From: Bigelowiella natans CCMP2755
Taxonomy: Eukaryota; Cercozoa; Chlorarachniophyceae
Direction: 5' to 3'
NCBI GenBank assembly: GCA_000320545.1
Contig: ADNK01002519.1
Span: 5,001-69,000 of the forward strand
DNA length: 64,000 nt
Of the stretch, positions 43,507 to 57,573 are shown piece by piece. The translations under genes and the position numbers were made by a program. The stretch's first letter is position 1. Every line of letters starts with the position of its first letter. The notes under the pieces are model-generated. The model saw nothing but the letters and a program-made list of their open reading frames with translations. It was not told the DNA's origin and did not search any database.

Positions 43507-44635
43507 ACTCACTCTTATCGGAAGTTCATCCTGTTACATCGAATTGGCGAACAAGTTTGGATGAGTAGGAGAAACACAAGCATGCTAGCACCAGCTTTGT
43601 TCCCGCCATGCAGCATGCATTGCACATTATTATGCACCTTGACAGCCATAGCATGCATGTAAGCTTGCCATGTGAGCACGTCTACATCTGGTAGACATGC
43701 ATGCGATGCCCTGATCGATCGCATGTGAGATGCAACAACTCGCGCCGCATACTAGCATGAACCAGCTGCTAGCTAGTGAAAGACATACACTCGATCTAGC
43801 ATAGAGCTGCATGAATGCATGAAAGATTCCCGCCCGCCACCGTGTCACCAGCTAGACAGCACACTAGCTGGCACATTAACAATAGTCTATAGTATTAATA
43901 TAGCCAAGCCTGTACGTGAATTGCTAAATAGCGCTATAGATGTAAGACAGATGCATAACAAATCAAATTGATTTGATTCCATGGTCATCTTCATCATGAT
44001 GTAGCTAGCTGTGCGATGCAGTAAGCAGTGGCTACAGCGATGTGCTACACACGCATTGCGCACGTACGACCATCTCTAGATCTAGCCATGCTGCTGTGGC
44101 ATGGCAAGTCGAGGCCCGATCGATCATTGAAGATAGATGCTTGAGCTCGTTGTGGCTAGCAATGCCAAGATCTATAGGCCCAGCCATGCTTGCATGGCGT
44201 GAGTGAGAGACACAATCTAGCAATTTGCACTTCAGCTAGTCAGTGCCATGGCAAGCGAATGCAAATTTGCTAAATGTTATTGCTGATGAGCTCCACTATA
44301 ATAAGTATCTAGTTACACGTGACAAGAAAGTCTAGAAGTGCTGCGCGCTAGTCTGCTAACAGAAGTACGATACGGACTCATTACATTCAATTCTTAAACA
44401 CATTTTGCATAGCCTCAAATATCCACTAGGGCGCGATGACATGCTACAGCCCATCCATCATGGCGACACATACAGTCGTACACTGGTCGCATGCCACATA
44501 CACGCATTGTCAATTATCACATATTTCCACGGAGTGGTTTGCATGATTGTTCCGAATTCAAGGATTTACAAATACGTCGTTGGAGACACATTCATTGAAA
44601 GGAGGAGGATGGTACGTGCCTTCTCCACTGGCCAC
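43507..44635. repeat. Tail-to-tail spacer with GCTAG/GCATG element
   Basis: Gap between the converging kinesin and RING/coiled-coil genes. 43590-44280 is dense in GCATGC, CTAGCTAG, GATCGATC and AGCTAGACAGC words. A diverged core-like stretch (43958-44020: TTGATTTGATTCC then GATGTAGCTAGCTGTGC) resembles the three clearer copies. No exon. Confidence 0.5.
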
Positions 44636-47631
44636 TCAGATCGTACCAATACTACCTGCAGCAAACACACTCGCGAACATGGAGCAGAAAGCAGCAATTG
44701 AGAACTTGCTGAGCGTCACAGATATCGTAATGAGATTGCCATCTTGATGGACCCTTGTTATTCTCATCATTGGTGATGTTCTTCTACTAGCAGAATGTGC
44801 TGCTTCCCTATCACGGTTCTTTAGTCGTGCCTCTGCACGTTTTAGCCTTTGCATAACCATCTGAAGCTCTTCTGATTTATTATTATTATCACTACTATTA
44901 TTAATATTCTTCCCAGCAGAGCCGGCTGATCCCTCCCCATTACCTAATGATGCCAATGCCACCACCCCAGCAGAACCGTTTTGACCTACTACGGCTGCAG
45001 CAGGAGAACGTTGCGCTGCCTTAGCTAATTTCTGAATCTCCTGATCCTTAAGCATAATCGTCTTTTCAAGATCTTGTATACGAAATTGAAGCTTAGCCAC
45101 GATCACAGGCGAAACGCTACTTTCTCGGTCTTTGCTATCTTCTGCTCTCTTCCATTCAATGCTACTTCTCCTTCCTGGAGCAGTGTAAATCTTCATACCC
45201 AATACAGATTCTAATGACTGTAAAGTACTATCGTTGGGAGTAGTAAGAGAAGCAGCAGCAGCAGCAGTACCGGAGACAGCATGTTGCTGCTTGTTGCTGT
45301 TGTTATCAGCTACTGCCAGGTGTGAATGGCGTGCAGATGGTATGGAGGAGGAAGAGGAAGAGGAAGAGGCAGCAGAGGCATTGAATGACCCTTGTTTTTC
45401 TCCTCCTCCTCCTTTCTTGGGGTGAGAAGAAGAAGGAGGAGGAATTAATGGTAGCTGCCGTCGGGCTGGTGCTAGAAGACCTGGTCCAGAGCCCCGTATA
45501 TTATTATTATTATTTCGTCGCACTGGAGGCACAACGTTCATAGCTCTCTTATTCTTATTTTTCCTGGTATGTGATGTAGGAGTAATGAGGGAGGAGGAGG
45601 AATTTACCACCCCTCCAACTTGATTCATAGTATTACCAGAAGGTGCTGCTACGACGGGTTTCGTCGCTCCTTTTTCGTCTTGTGGTAGATTCTGCTTCTT
45701 TGGTGGAGTTGTGGTCGTCACTGCTGCTGCCTCCATCGTCGTTGTCGTAATCATCTTTTTCTCCTCTCCATCCCCCACCCCACTTTTAGATGATGATGAT
45801 GATGGCATCATTGGCCTCCTCTTCACAGCACTTTTATCGGTGGTACGAGAAGCAGGAAGGCGAGGAGCCATTGGTCTTCGCCTATTCATCATCATCATTC
45901 GAGGAGGACCAGGAAGCCGTGCTGCTGCTGGTGCTGCATTTGGTCGTGAAGAAGAAGAAGAAGATCCTCCTCCTCCAAATCCACTCACACCAGGTAATGC
46001 CCCGTATCGGCTACCAACGCTTCGTTTTGTCGCTGGCTTTGGCATCTTCATCATCATAGGAGGACGTCGTCGTTGGAGTTTACTGTTTCTTCCAGCAGGA
46101 GGAGACTGTAAGGAACCAGAAGAACTGTCATTCATGTCTTCGATGATGCGTTTTCCCGGGGTGTGCTGGGTTGTGCTCATGGTAGTTGTTGTCTGAACAT
46201 GATCTTGACTCATAAGCAGCTGAGCAGCTGCTTCATCATCATCATCATCACCGTCGTCAGCTCCTCCTCGCACTTTGCAAAGAGCATCCCATTCTAGTAA
46301 TTGTGAGGCAATATATGGAGGATGAGGCATGATACCACCGTTGTTGCCGCCATTGGAATCGTTATTGTCATCATCGTCCTCACCTGCCTCGAAGACCCAT
46401 TTACCGGTATTTTCATCAAACCATGACCCTCGTTGCTTCATATGCGCTTTGATCACCTTCTTCCCTCCAAATATCCTTGATACCCTATTCATCACCGAGG
46501 CCTCTTCTTTTCGTCTTTCTTCAGCCTCTTTGCGTTCTTCCTCCTCCTTCTTTTTTTTCTCTCTCTCTTTTCTGGCATCTTCAATGGCTTTTCTCCGTTG
46601 TCTATCCTTCTTATCGTAGCTCTCCCAAGATCTTACAAGGCCAAGAGCACGTCCATATGCCTTTTTAATCTCATTGTCTGCTTTAGCCGCTTTTAGCGCC
46701 ATTTTCCTATATCCTGTTGCTTTTTTCTCTGCCTCAATTGCACGAGACTCTGCTGCATCTTTTGATCCAGAGAGTTTCTTGATTATCTCATCTTTCATAT
46801 TCAGTACATCGCTGCTCTGGTCAATTTCTTTCAGCTTTGATTGTAGCTGAGACATCTCTTCTTTCATCTTCTTCGATTCCTCTGCAGCTTCCCTTTCCTT
46901 ATCTCGAGCCTCCCTTTCTTTACCCTTGGCCTCTTCTAAGAGTTTCTCTATCTTCTCCTTCATACTGGTGGCTGCTTGAAGCTCCTCTTGGATTTTCAAC
47001 TCTCCTTTCTTGATGTCGTCTATATGTGTTTGCATCTTTTCACGTTCCGCTTTCCATTCCGCTTCTTTCTTGCTAAACTCAGCGCTAATCGTCGTCAATT
47101 TAGATTCCAGTATTGCTGACGATGATGAAGGTTTGTTTTTACTGTCACCATCGGCATCATCATGATCATCGTCATCAGCAGCATGATTCTTAGGCTCTTC
47201 AGGAATGTCATCATAGTCGTCCAGCCCTGGAACACCCCCACCCTCCATACTCGATAATAACAGAGATTTTTGTGATGGTATTAGCTTTGGTGGTTGTTGA
47301 TGGTCCTTTTCCTCGTTTTCGTCCTGGTTCTTCGAGGAGGAAGAAGGAGAGGAGGAAAGAAGCTGCTGCTTTTCTTCTCCTTCCTCCCCACCTTCCATTT
47401 GAGACAAAATGATCGATTGCGATCGAACGGGAACAGGTGGCAACACTGCTGCAGTCTTGGAATCCTCCTTTGCCATCGTCACCATCTCCTTCTTTGCATC
47501 ATTCTTGTCTTTGGAAAGGATGGATTTAATGAGAAGTGAGCGATTATTACGATGCCCTTCATTAGCCATTGCCATCACCATGCTGGAGTGTGCGTGTGAT
47601 GCTGCTTCCTTCTCTGATCTGCGATTCATTG

Positions 47632-47666
<35 letters not shown>

Positions 47667-50600
47667 ATTGTTGCATAAATTAAATGCGATATTAACGTTG
47701 TTATTTCTCGCTACTAAGTAACTAACTGCGTTGTTGTTGATGACGATGGTGAGCGACATACTATCACTACCTTATCTTGGAAAGTTCAAGAGAAAGCTTT
47801 TTGTTCTCCTCCACTGCACTCTTTAGCTGTTCTTGCATCAGGGCTGCTTTCGATCGAAGATTCTTTATGATTAAATCTTCATTGTTTGATCCGCTTGCAA
47901 CTCCTCTTACCCCCCCTTGTGGTAGTGGTGCTTGATTTAGCCTTCGACTTCTTGGTGGTGGTGTTCTCGGTGCTGCGCTTATGGTTGACAATGGCTTTGA
48001 TGATAATGATGATGATGATGATGGTGATGGTAGTAGAGTCGATGATGATGCAGCTTCAGCCACCTTCAATCTTGCGAGAGCTGTCTTTAGTCGTGCTTGC
48101 AATTTTGTTGCTATTTTCTTGTATTTCTGAGTTTTTTCTATTGTTGAAGCCAGCTTTGCACTCAATTCTTTAGTCAAATCGGTTGACGAGGAAGGGGAGG
48201 GCACGTCTTGGATGGCATTATCGTTCTCCTTTTTCTTCTTCAACTCCTCTAGAAGGTCTTCTAGCCTGCTTTTCTGGGCTTTCGCAGCTTCAAGCTGTGA
48301 TTCCATATCTGCATATCGCTTCACTTTTTCTTCAAGCTCACCTTTGTACTTATTTTTCATCATTTCCACTTCCTCCTTATGCAGCTTTTGTGCTGCGCTT
48401 GTGGAAGATTCTAGTTCCTTTATCTTGGTCTGCAAGTCTGAGAGCCTGTCGTCAGCTTGAGCGCTTAGTTCTGTAACTTTGGCTTCCAATTGCAACTTAT
48501 GCTCTTCCCTCTGCTCTTTGAGTTTTCGCTCGAAATCAGAAGCAGCAGCAGCAGCCGCCAATTTCTCGCTCTTCTCCTGGTCCTCCTCCTCTTTTTTCAA
48601 AGTTATCTGAGCGATGTCTTTCTCTAGCTTTTTGCAGTGCAGCTCAAACTTAAGCGAAGACTTTCTCGATTCGTCGAGTTGCTTTGATACTGCTTCGTGT
48701 TGAGTTTTGTGAAGATTCAGCATGCTCTGAAGCTCGCTTATCTTCCCTTCAAGCTGGGCTGCATTTTCTTCGGTGATTTTCTTGGATTCTTCTGATGCCG
48801 TCTCCTCTTTTTCTTTTTTGTTCTTGAGCTCCAGTAATTGAGATTTGTGCTCCTCAATCTCCTTTTCTTTTTCGTTCTTGAGCTCCAATAATTGAGACTT
48901 GTGTTCCTCTATATCTTCCACCTGTTTCTTAACTGTAGTTCGCATTTCATCCGCTTCTTTCTTCAAGCGTTCCATGTCAGCTTTGGTAGAATGAAGGGCA
49001 TTCTCCATCCTGGAATGCTCACCTGTCAATTCGGTATTCTTTTCCTCTATTTCCTCACAAGCAGCCTCTGCCTCACGAAGCTCTTCTTCCAACACTTTAA
49101 ACTCATCATTGCGTTGTTTCAGCTTTTCTGTCAACTCTTTCACAGATGTTTCTTTGTCGTTAGACGCATCCTCGAGCTTCTTTTGGTAATCTTTAGCTAC
49201 TTCTTCGAGCTTGGCATCTTTCTCCTCGCTCTTCTCCTTTGCTTCCTTTAATTTCGACTCCAACTCTTTAATTCGATCTCCAAGTACGGTATCTTCTTCC
49301 ACTTTCTTCGTTTTTTGCTCAGCAAGCTTTTCCTCCAAGCTCTTTACTTCTTTAGAAAGACCTTCCACTTTCACTTCAATTGCAGCTTTGTTTGCTAGCT
49401 CTTGATCAAGCTTGAGCTGCACTGCCGACTTATCTTCAGCTACTCCTCTCATTTTTTGTTCCAAGTTTTGGTTGCTCTTTGACAAGTCTTCTATTTTTTG
49501 CTCCAAATCCTCTTTATTTTTCAAGAACTCCTCCTTACTCTGCTCATATTCCTGCTTAATTTTCAAAACTTTCGTCTTGTTTTCAGCTTGTTGTTTCACA
49601 GTCTCCTCAATCTTGTCCTTCTGCATTTGAAGTTCATCTTCAAGCTGTTTAATTTTCTGTTCCCCTGATGAAACCTTCTCATTAGCAGCTTTGGTCTTTT
49701 GCATATATGCTTGAAGCGCGGTTTTAAGCTTTTTAGTCAGTGCCGTTGCCGCAGCATTCTTACGAGAGAGCGCTTGTTCTCCCTGACGAGCTTCTTTAAT
49801 CTTAACTACAGCTACTTTGAGTCTTTTCATCAGCTCTTGAACTTGATTCATTTTTTTAGAATTGTCAGTTTCCAATGTGGCTAGTTTTCCCTGAATTTGT
49901 TTGAGATTCGACGCAGCCTGTTCATATTCTCGTGCACTTGATCGGGCGATCTGCTCAAGGCTCATCATTTGCCATGAGGAAACATCGTTACCAGGTATAC
50001 TTTTTGCAGATTCTAATAAATACGCACGTGCTCTATTAGCGGCTGCTAGTTCCTTCTGCAATCCCTCCATCTTTCCCTTTAAATGCAAATTCTCCCCTTT
50101 AACGTTTGACAGATCATTTCCCCATTTTTCTGATCTCTCTTGAAGTGTTGTAAGAAGCTTGTTCGTGTCCTCAGCAGCTTTCTTCGACTGGTTCGCATCG
50201 TGATTCAGCTGTTGATGCTTTAATTCCATAGCCTCCAACCGTTTTTTCAAGGTTTCATTCAGAGCACGAAGCTCCTGTGCACCGGCCTTCGACTGGTTGG
50301 CATCGTGATTCAGCTGTTGATGCTTTAAATTCAAGGCCTCTAACTGTTTATTTAAGGTTACATTCAGAGCACGAAGCTCCTGTGCACCTGCATTTACGGC
50401 TCGGATCTCTTCACTAGCGGATTGAAGCTGTTGCTCTTTCTCCATACACTCTCTTTGAGATTGATTTAGTTTGGCCCCGAGGTCTTGTGAAACCGCATTT
50501 ACTCTCTCCATATTTGATTTCAACTCTTGTTCATGATTAGCGGATTGCGCAGCAAGTTTAGCCCGCAATTCCTCAGCTGTTTTGCTGGACTGTTCCGCCT

Positions 50601-53600
50601 TGACTTTCAGTTCATCGCTGGTCTTATTGGAAACTTCAAGTCTCTCCTCTGTGTGTTTCAGCATTTGAGATAGAGTCGTTACGTTAGTTCTAGTCTGTTG
50701 CAGCTGATGACGAAAACTATCAGTTTCCTGTTGGTGTTCAACACTCATCTGATCCTTCGATGACTTTAGCTGCTGAATCTCTCCTGTAAGTCGCTTGATG
50801 CGTTCTTGGAGGGAATTGGTATTGGCAGCATACTGTTGCACTTGTGTCTGTAGATTATGAGAGGCCTCAACCTCCTTTCCCATACGATTTATTTGATCTT
50901 GACTACTTCGAAGATGCGCCTGAAGCTCTACTACTTTAGCTTCCGATTGTTTCTGTGCTTCAACTTTAGCACAAAGTTGTTGGATTTCTTTACTTTGTTC
51001 CTCGTATCGCCCTTCCAGTGACCTTTTCACTGCATTTAAATTCTGCATTTCGATTTTGAGAGCTTGGTTTTCGCTTTCTAAAGCCTTTGATGATTCCATG
51101 AATGACTCAGAGCGTTCTAGTTTGGCCTTGAAATGTGCTACAACTTGTTGAGCTTTGACAGCATTCGCACGCAAAGCTGTGTACTTGGTTTGGAGGTTGT
51201 TGTATCCCGTCTTCATATTTTGGTGAGCTCCATGCAGCATTTTGTATTGCTCTACGATCTTCTTGAATCTGTCGCGGAAAGATGAGTTTTCTTGCCTTGA
51301 TTTCGTCAATTCAGAGAGTTGAGTCTGGTACTGTTGATTCACGGTGCTTAGCTGTGTCGCCTTTTCTTGAAGTTCAGAATGCATTTTCTCTAATCGATTG
51401 TCGTATTCTTGTCGTAAACTTGAAAGATCTTTGGCATGTTTCTCTTCGATCACATCAATATTCTGCTTAGTCTGAAACTCATTCTGGAGCTTTTGTATTT
51501 CCGCATCGTATTCCTGACGCAAACTTGCTAAATCGTTGGCGTGTTGTTGCTGAGTCTCATCGAATCGTTCTTCGTGCCGTTTTTTCATCTCTTCGGCCTT
51601 CTTCTCGCTCATCGTATGATTCTGCTCCATCACACTTCTGAGGGAGATTTGCTCTTGTTTCATCTGTTCAATAACTTCATCCTTTTCCCTTATCGATGTG
51701 GTGGTCTTTTCCTTGTTCTCCTTGATGTAATTTTCAAGTTCTACTAGCTTCTCTTTGAGCACAGAGTTTTCGCTAGAAGACATGTCCTTGAGCAATCGAT
51801 CCTTTTCTTGTATTTTTTCCATCAACGTTTGGCGCTCATATGCCGTTTTATCTCCGTTTTCTTGCAATAATCGATCCTTCTGATACAGGATTTTCTCCAT
51901 CTCCTTCAGCTGATCTTCCTGCTGCTTGCACTTATTCATCAACTGCTGCTGCTGTGCAGCTTCCTCTTGTGTACTACTTCTCTGCTGTGTAGCTGCTGTA
52001 ACGAGCTGATCTTTCAAGTCTTGCACAGTCAACTTATGTTCCTTGTCCATGCGTTCAATCTGGGAATGAGCTTTTTCGAGTTCCAGCCGCAACACTTCTA
52101 TTCGAGAGGCTTCGGTAGCAGCTTCTTCTATCTCTCTGGCGAATGGCGAAGAAGCAACAGTCACAGCAGTCGTAGCAGTACCAGTAGCGGGGGGGCTTGT
52201 CTTTCTCGAATCTACGGGAGGAGAATGGTAGGGTCAATACAAACAGATAACAGTTTCAAATCGAGGCAGCATCTTCTATGCTTTGTCTTCTTATTATACC
52301 ACATTTGGTTTGGCATTCAAATTGGATTGTTCGCACACTGTGTTTGGCCCCCACCCAGGATGATCACAAATCAAATGGAGGTGAGAAATCATATGCAACG
52401 GTTGAAACGAATGGTGCGGCATGAAATCGTCGTCGTTATTTCTTTCGTGACTCATCATACCGCGACTAATGCCGTTTTCCCCTTCACCAGCCTGTGGAGT
52501 TTTGTTCTTTGCCATCGTGTTTTCCTGCTCGTTACTCTCGTTGTTTACATCGCCTCCGTTCTCCGATGAGACGCCATTCCTTATCCTATCCTCAACCTTT
52601 TCTTCCTCTTCTTTTCTTTTGATATCATCCCCTCCTTGTTTCTTCTCTGAAGAAGAAAAAGCAACCAATAGAATGATGAAATGTTCACTGCAAAATGGCG
52701 GTCGCCAGAAGAGGAGCCAAAATAAGAACAGAACTTCGCCACATGGCATATAAATGAAGAAAGGTAGCGGCCATTTTTCAACCAATACTATGGAAACGGG
52801 GTATTGATAATAATGACATACCGTTTGTCACTTTCGATGATTTTTCAAAATCAGTGTGTAACTTTTCCAATGCTCTTAATTGCTTTGGAACAGGAGGAGG
52901 GGGGGGGGGAGCTGCTTTCGCCACGCTATCTTTTACCACCTATAATTGTACAATGATAGCCACATATAATGTCACTGACGCTGTTGCGAAATATACTATT
53001 ATATGAATGTCTTTATTCTAACATTAGCTAAACGAGTACTCACATGAGTAGCGGTCTCAGAGCCGTCAAGAATTGCATCAAACTCGTTCATCATGCCCTC
53101 TGATCCGTTCCCACCCATAATCCAGGAGAATAAATCAGATCCTTTTGCTTCCTGCTTAAAATAAAGTATACATGTCACATTCGGTAAAAGTAATGACATT
53201 TAAATTCTGTCACCGAATCAGCCCGCGAATCCATGGCTCCATTTGTATTTGGCTGCGATTAGGTTCACAATATTAAGAACCATCATCCATAAACTTGGTG
53301 TCTCGTGTCGTGACTGACCTTCTCACCGGAGACTTCGCCTTTATGATTGCCTTTGTTTTCTGGAGACTACGTATCGACATTATATTATTCGAATTGAATT
53401 TATTGAGTAGCATGAGAAACACAAGAAGCGTGACATGTATACCTTGGTAGGATCCCCTCCGCAGGTTGGGCATGGAGCTGATTTATATCAGTATTGTAAA
53501 CTGTTAATCTTGTAAACCAAATTCTTTAATATATACCTTCTCTTCCACTTCCGGAAGCAAAGGCTTGATACCCAACCCAGCATGTGTCGTGCAGTTGAGC

Positions 53601-53846
53601 TGAAATATAAACGCAAAATCAGAGGTAATTTGGAAATCCGAATATTTTCACACCTCCGCAGCATAAATTAATCCGCGCATCCTTTCCAACTGGTTGCTGG
53701 CAAAGAGCACAAAGCACCATATCTCCGCGTCGCTGCAAAAGTAAGATTAATGAATGATTTTAAGTTCAAATCCAGCAAGGGGGGGGGGGGGGTAGGTCGT
53801 ACACTAACCCATGTAAAGTTTCCCTATTATTTTTAGTGACTACCAT
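44636..53846 (-). CDS. Giant coiled-coil protein with N-terminal RING-like finger
   Basis: About 2,713 residues in eleven phase-consistent exons: 53846-53805, 53732-53654, 53599-53537, 53477-53443, 53366-53319, 53252-53214, 53151-53044, 52939-52822, 52646-52461, 52211-47771, 47618-44636. Residues ~20-73 form a RING-type zinc finger (CALCQQ, LCCGAQLHDTCW, CPTC). After a disordered acidic/Pro region comes ~1,480 residues of nearly unbroken heptad coiled coil rich in Glu, Lys and Gln. The last exon adds a disordered region, another coil, a Trp motif (GSWFDENTGKWVFEAGED), long low-complexity basic stretches, a final short coil and a hydrophobic end (FSIAAFCSMFASVFAAG). This looks like a tether or scaffold, perhaps on Golgi or the cytoskeleton; possible ubiquitin ligase activity is only inferred. 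No family name is recognised. The first small exon (MVVTKNNRETLHGL) is less certain; start could be the Met before VLCALC. Confidence 0.75.
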
Positions 53847-54663
53847 TCCTATCTATGTGTTGTCGCTTCTTTATTATCTAGAGTATAAACCCTCCAACCC
53901 ATACTCTCCCAGCCGTCGACCTTGCCAAGGGCGGTGGTGATGTCAGAAAGAAGCTGTGCGCGGTGGTGGGTCTGATGTCTGATGTCACCGTTGTTGTCTT
54001 GAAAGCACGATGGAAGCGGAACACAGACAGTCTTGAGAGACTCTCGAGAGACTATTTGGAGATCCAATTAGACAAAGACCTTCTTTGCTAGGTAGATCTA
54101 CGAGTAATGTTTTGGACTTTTTCCCATCGGTAAAACCTCTATGTAAATTGACAGACATGCACGAGTGATTTTCAATCTACTGTTGTACTTTTTCTTTCGG
54201 TGATGATGCGGGACTGGAAACTGCGCGCATTTTCGGACTGGCTCCGTATCGCAAGTGCAAATTACGATAATTCCCAGATACATGCGAAAGATGTTGTCGC
54301 TATTGTAAACTATCCTACACTTTTGAAATACGAAAGGGCTTACTTATTACTGCTGTGCGACGGAAATCAAAGTAGGTAGGTAGTAGGTCGCGAAGGATGG
54401 GGATAGGATAAAGCATTGTACGAAAGAAGAAAAAGGGAGAATGAAGTAGTAGCATGGGAAGATTCAATCTCTATCCTACGTGTTAATCTTATTCGAATTT
54501 TGCATTCGTGGCCGTCATCGGAGAACACAGTTTTGAAGATAATCCCACACAGGACATTTCTACTTCAAACTTCGTTCGATTGACCTTCCCTAATTTTTCA
54601 AAAGCAACGTAACTCGGAGCCAAACGAAGTTCAGTTCAGTTGGAGTTGCTGATAAAAAGCAGC
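53847..54663. promoter_or_regulatory. Head-to-head gap before MTHFR
   Basis: 817 bases between divergent starts, no supported exon and no GCTAG words. Short minus-strand frames here have no family match. Confidence 0.35.
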
Positions 54664-57509
54664 ATGAGCGGACGGAAGCCTCCACTGGGCGATATCAAAG
54701 AGCATCCAGCAGAAGTCACAGCTCCAAGAGGATGCGTAGGCGAGAAGATTATTGACAAGATCAAGCGCTCTATCAAGGAGGAACGAACCTTCTTTTCTTT
54801 TGAATACTTCCCTCCGAAAACCGAGGCCGGGGTGAGATTTCTTGTTTTCCTCTAACTCTCTCAAACTGGTTCTTCGGAGGCGATACTAACTACCCGATTT
54901 TCTGCAGGTTATGAACTTATACAATCGTATTGATCGAATGGTTGCGAAATTCGAGCCATTGTTCGTCGATGTCACTTGGGGAGCAGGAGGATCCACAGCC
55001 AAACTCACTCTAGAGATTTCGAGGAATGCTCAAAACTACTGTGCGACGGATGTGTTGATGCATTTAACGTGTACCAATATGCCTCGTGATAGCGTCAAGG
55101 TAGCATACCCTTTCTGATAATAACTGGCAGTGTGTAGATATAGATATTGAATAAAGAGAACCTTGGATCCTTCACAGGATGCATTAGATAAAGCAAAGGA
55201 AGCTGGCATTCGAAATATCCTGGCCCTTCGAGGAGATGCTCCTTTGGGTAAAGAAACATGGGAGCAGGTTGTAGCTTGAGATGATGATGATGAAGAAGAA
55301 GAAGAAGAAGAAGGAGAAAGTGATATTTATGATGATATCAATCAGTCGGTTGGCTAGCCAAAAAATAATTTTGAAGTTTTTGAAGTTAATTGTTATTCTG
55401 TACGATTAGTGCGATGAGGGCTTCGCTCATGCAATAGACCTTGTGAAGTTCATTCGACAAGAATACGGGTATTGTTAACTGCACAGAACATCATGTAGTG
55501 GTCGATACTAAGACACATACTCATTTTTTAGGGACTACTTTGGAATTGCAGTTGCTGGATATCCAGAAGGGCACATCTCATCCCCAAACTTGGACGAAGA
55601 TATCAAACATCTGAAACTGAAGGTCGCTGGCGCCGTTGCATACGTTTTAAAACCCAAACTCCTACCCCTCTCTCTCTCCTTACCCAGGCACATAAGAAAT
55701 ACCATAAATGTGTCTTCTTATGTTCGTCTAGATATTGATGATATTGCTGTTCTGAATGAGGACGTTCCATGCACGACACACATCTAGACATACCTTCGAT
55801 CCACTTCACTCAATATAAATTGAATTAGAATAGAGAAACATGAATCCGGACAAGAGTCCTTCTTATCATTGATCAGATTTTTATTCTATACCACGTGGGT
55901 GTCAGGTTGAAGCTGGAGCAGATTTCATCATGACGCAGTTGTTCTACGATGTTGACTTATTCCTAGAATTCGTTCAGAGGTGTCGAAAAGCTGGTATTAC
56001 AGTTCCAATCCTTCCGGGTGTTATGCCAATTAGCAGCTACAACGCCTTCAAGCGCATGATTGCATTCACAAAAGCGAGTGTGCCTAAGCACGTACACGAT
56101 GCGTTAGAGCCAATTAAGAACAATGACGCTATGGTGAAGGCTTTTGGAATCGAACTTGGCATTAAGATGTTGAAAAAGATCCTTGCCAGTGGCGTACCTG
56201 GGTTTCACTTCTACACCCTGAACCTCGAGAAATCGGTCACAAAGGTATGTAGTAGTAATAAGATACCTATTATCTATTGACTTAATCCTCTACACCTTGT
56301 TTTGTTATGATTGTTAGTCGGCGGGCAATGTCGTTGTTACAGTTGTGATTGATGTTTTTTATCTTCGGCAAGGAAGCACTTGTGTTCCTTTTGTAAGAAG
56401 AGTTAATAATCCCTTTTCACCACCACCATCTATCATAGATTCTTGCTGGTCTTGGACTTGCTAGTTTACCTAAGAGAGGAAAGAGAGCTTTGCCGTGGAA
56501 GCGTTCGTGTGCAACAAGGCGACAGAAAGAAGATGTCAGGCCCATTTTCTGGGCTAACAGGCCGTACAGCTACCTTTCAAGGACAATATCGTGGGACGAG
56601 TTTCCAAACGGGTCTATTTTATTATATATGTGTATGCACGTACGTAGTATAATGTTTGCTGATGCTGATGTTCTCGACGATGGTGATGTTGATGTTGTTG
56701 ATGATGATGATAGGAGGATTCATATTCAACGCTATTGAATCCCCACAAACAAGCTTACTTCTTCCCTTTTCAGACGATGGGGCAACTCAACGTCCCCTGC
56801 CTATGGTGAGCTTTATGACTATCATCTTATGGGATTAAAGGTTTGTTATGTCTATCACTGTAATACTGTCATGTGTGAGGATAACGATGATGAGGAGGAG
56901 CGAAAGGATGCCTACTCGTCTTTAGTATTAATGCACACAGTAAGTAAGTAGTTACTCGTTTGAAATATTAGGCTGCAAGTTCACGCGATAGATTAAGGAT
57001 GTGGGGTTCGGAACTCAAGAGTCAAGAGGATGTGTTCAGCAAGTCAGTAGTAGTAGTAGCAGTGGTAGTAGTAGTAAGTGGTAGTAATAAGTGGTAGAGG
57101 AACCAAGTCACAAGGGAATTTTGGTGCTGCTCCTATTTCCCTCTCCCCTCTTTTATCCTCCCTTCTAATCCATCAAGAACTCTACTGTTAAGTTGCTCTG
57201 CGTGATGACGACAACGATAACGATGATGATAGTGGTGGTGGTAATGTTGACGATGATCATGATGAAGGTTCCTGCAAATATTGAATTCTTTTCTCCTGCC
57301 CTGTTCTTCTCCCTCCTTATGTAGATTTGCAGATTACATCAATGGAAAGATACCTCGACTTCCGTGGTGTGAGACAGGAATCCAGCTAGAAACACTTCCG
57401 TTGAAGAAAAGGCTACTCAACATCAACACTTGTGGCTTTCTCACAATCAACAGTCAGCCTCGTGTCAATGGCGCAAGATCCGACGATAAGGTCCATTTTT
57501 CTCCTCCCC

Positions 57510-57573
<64 letters not shown>

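Noticed and set aside
47871-51750. Plus-strand frames of 60-120 codons opposite the coiled-coil gene
   Set aside because: They are antisense shadows of a long, clearly coding heptad-repeat frame.
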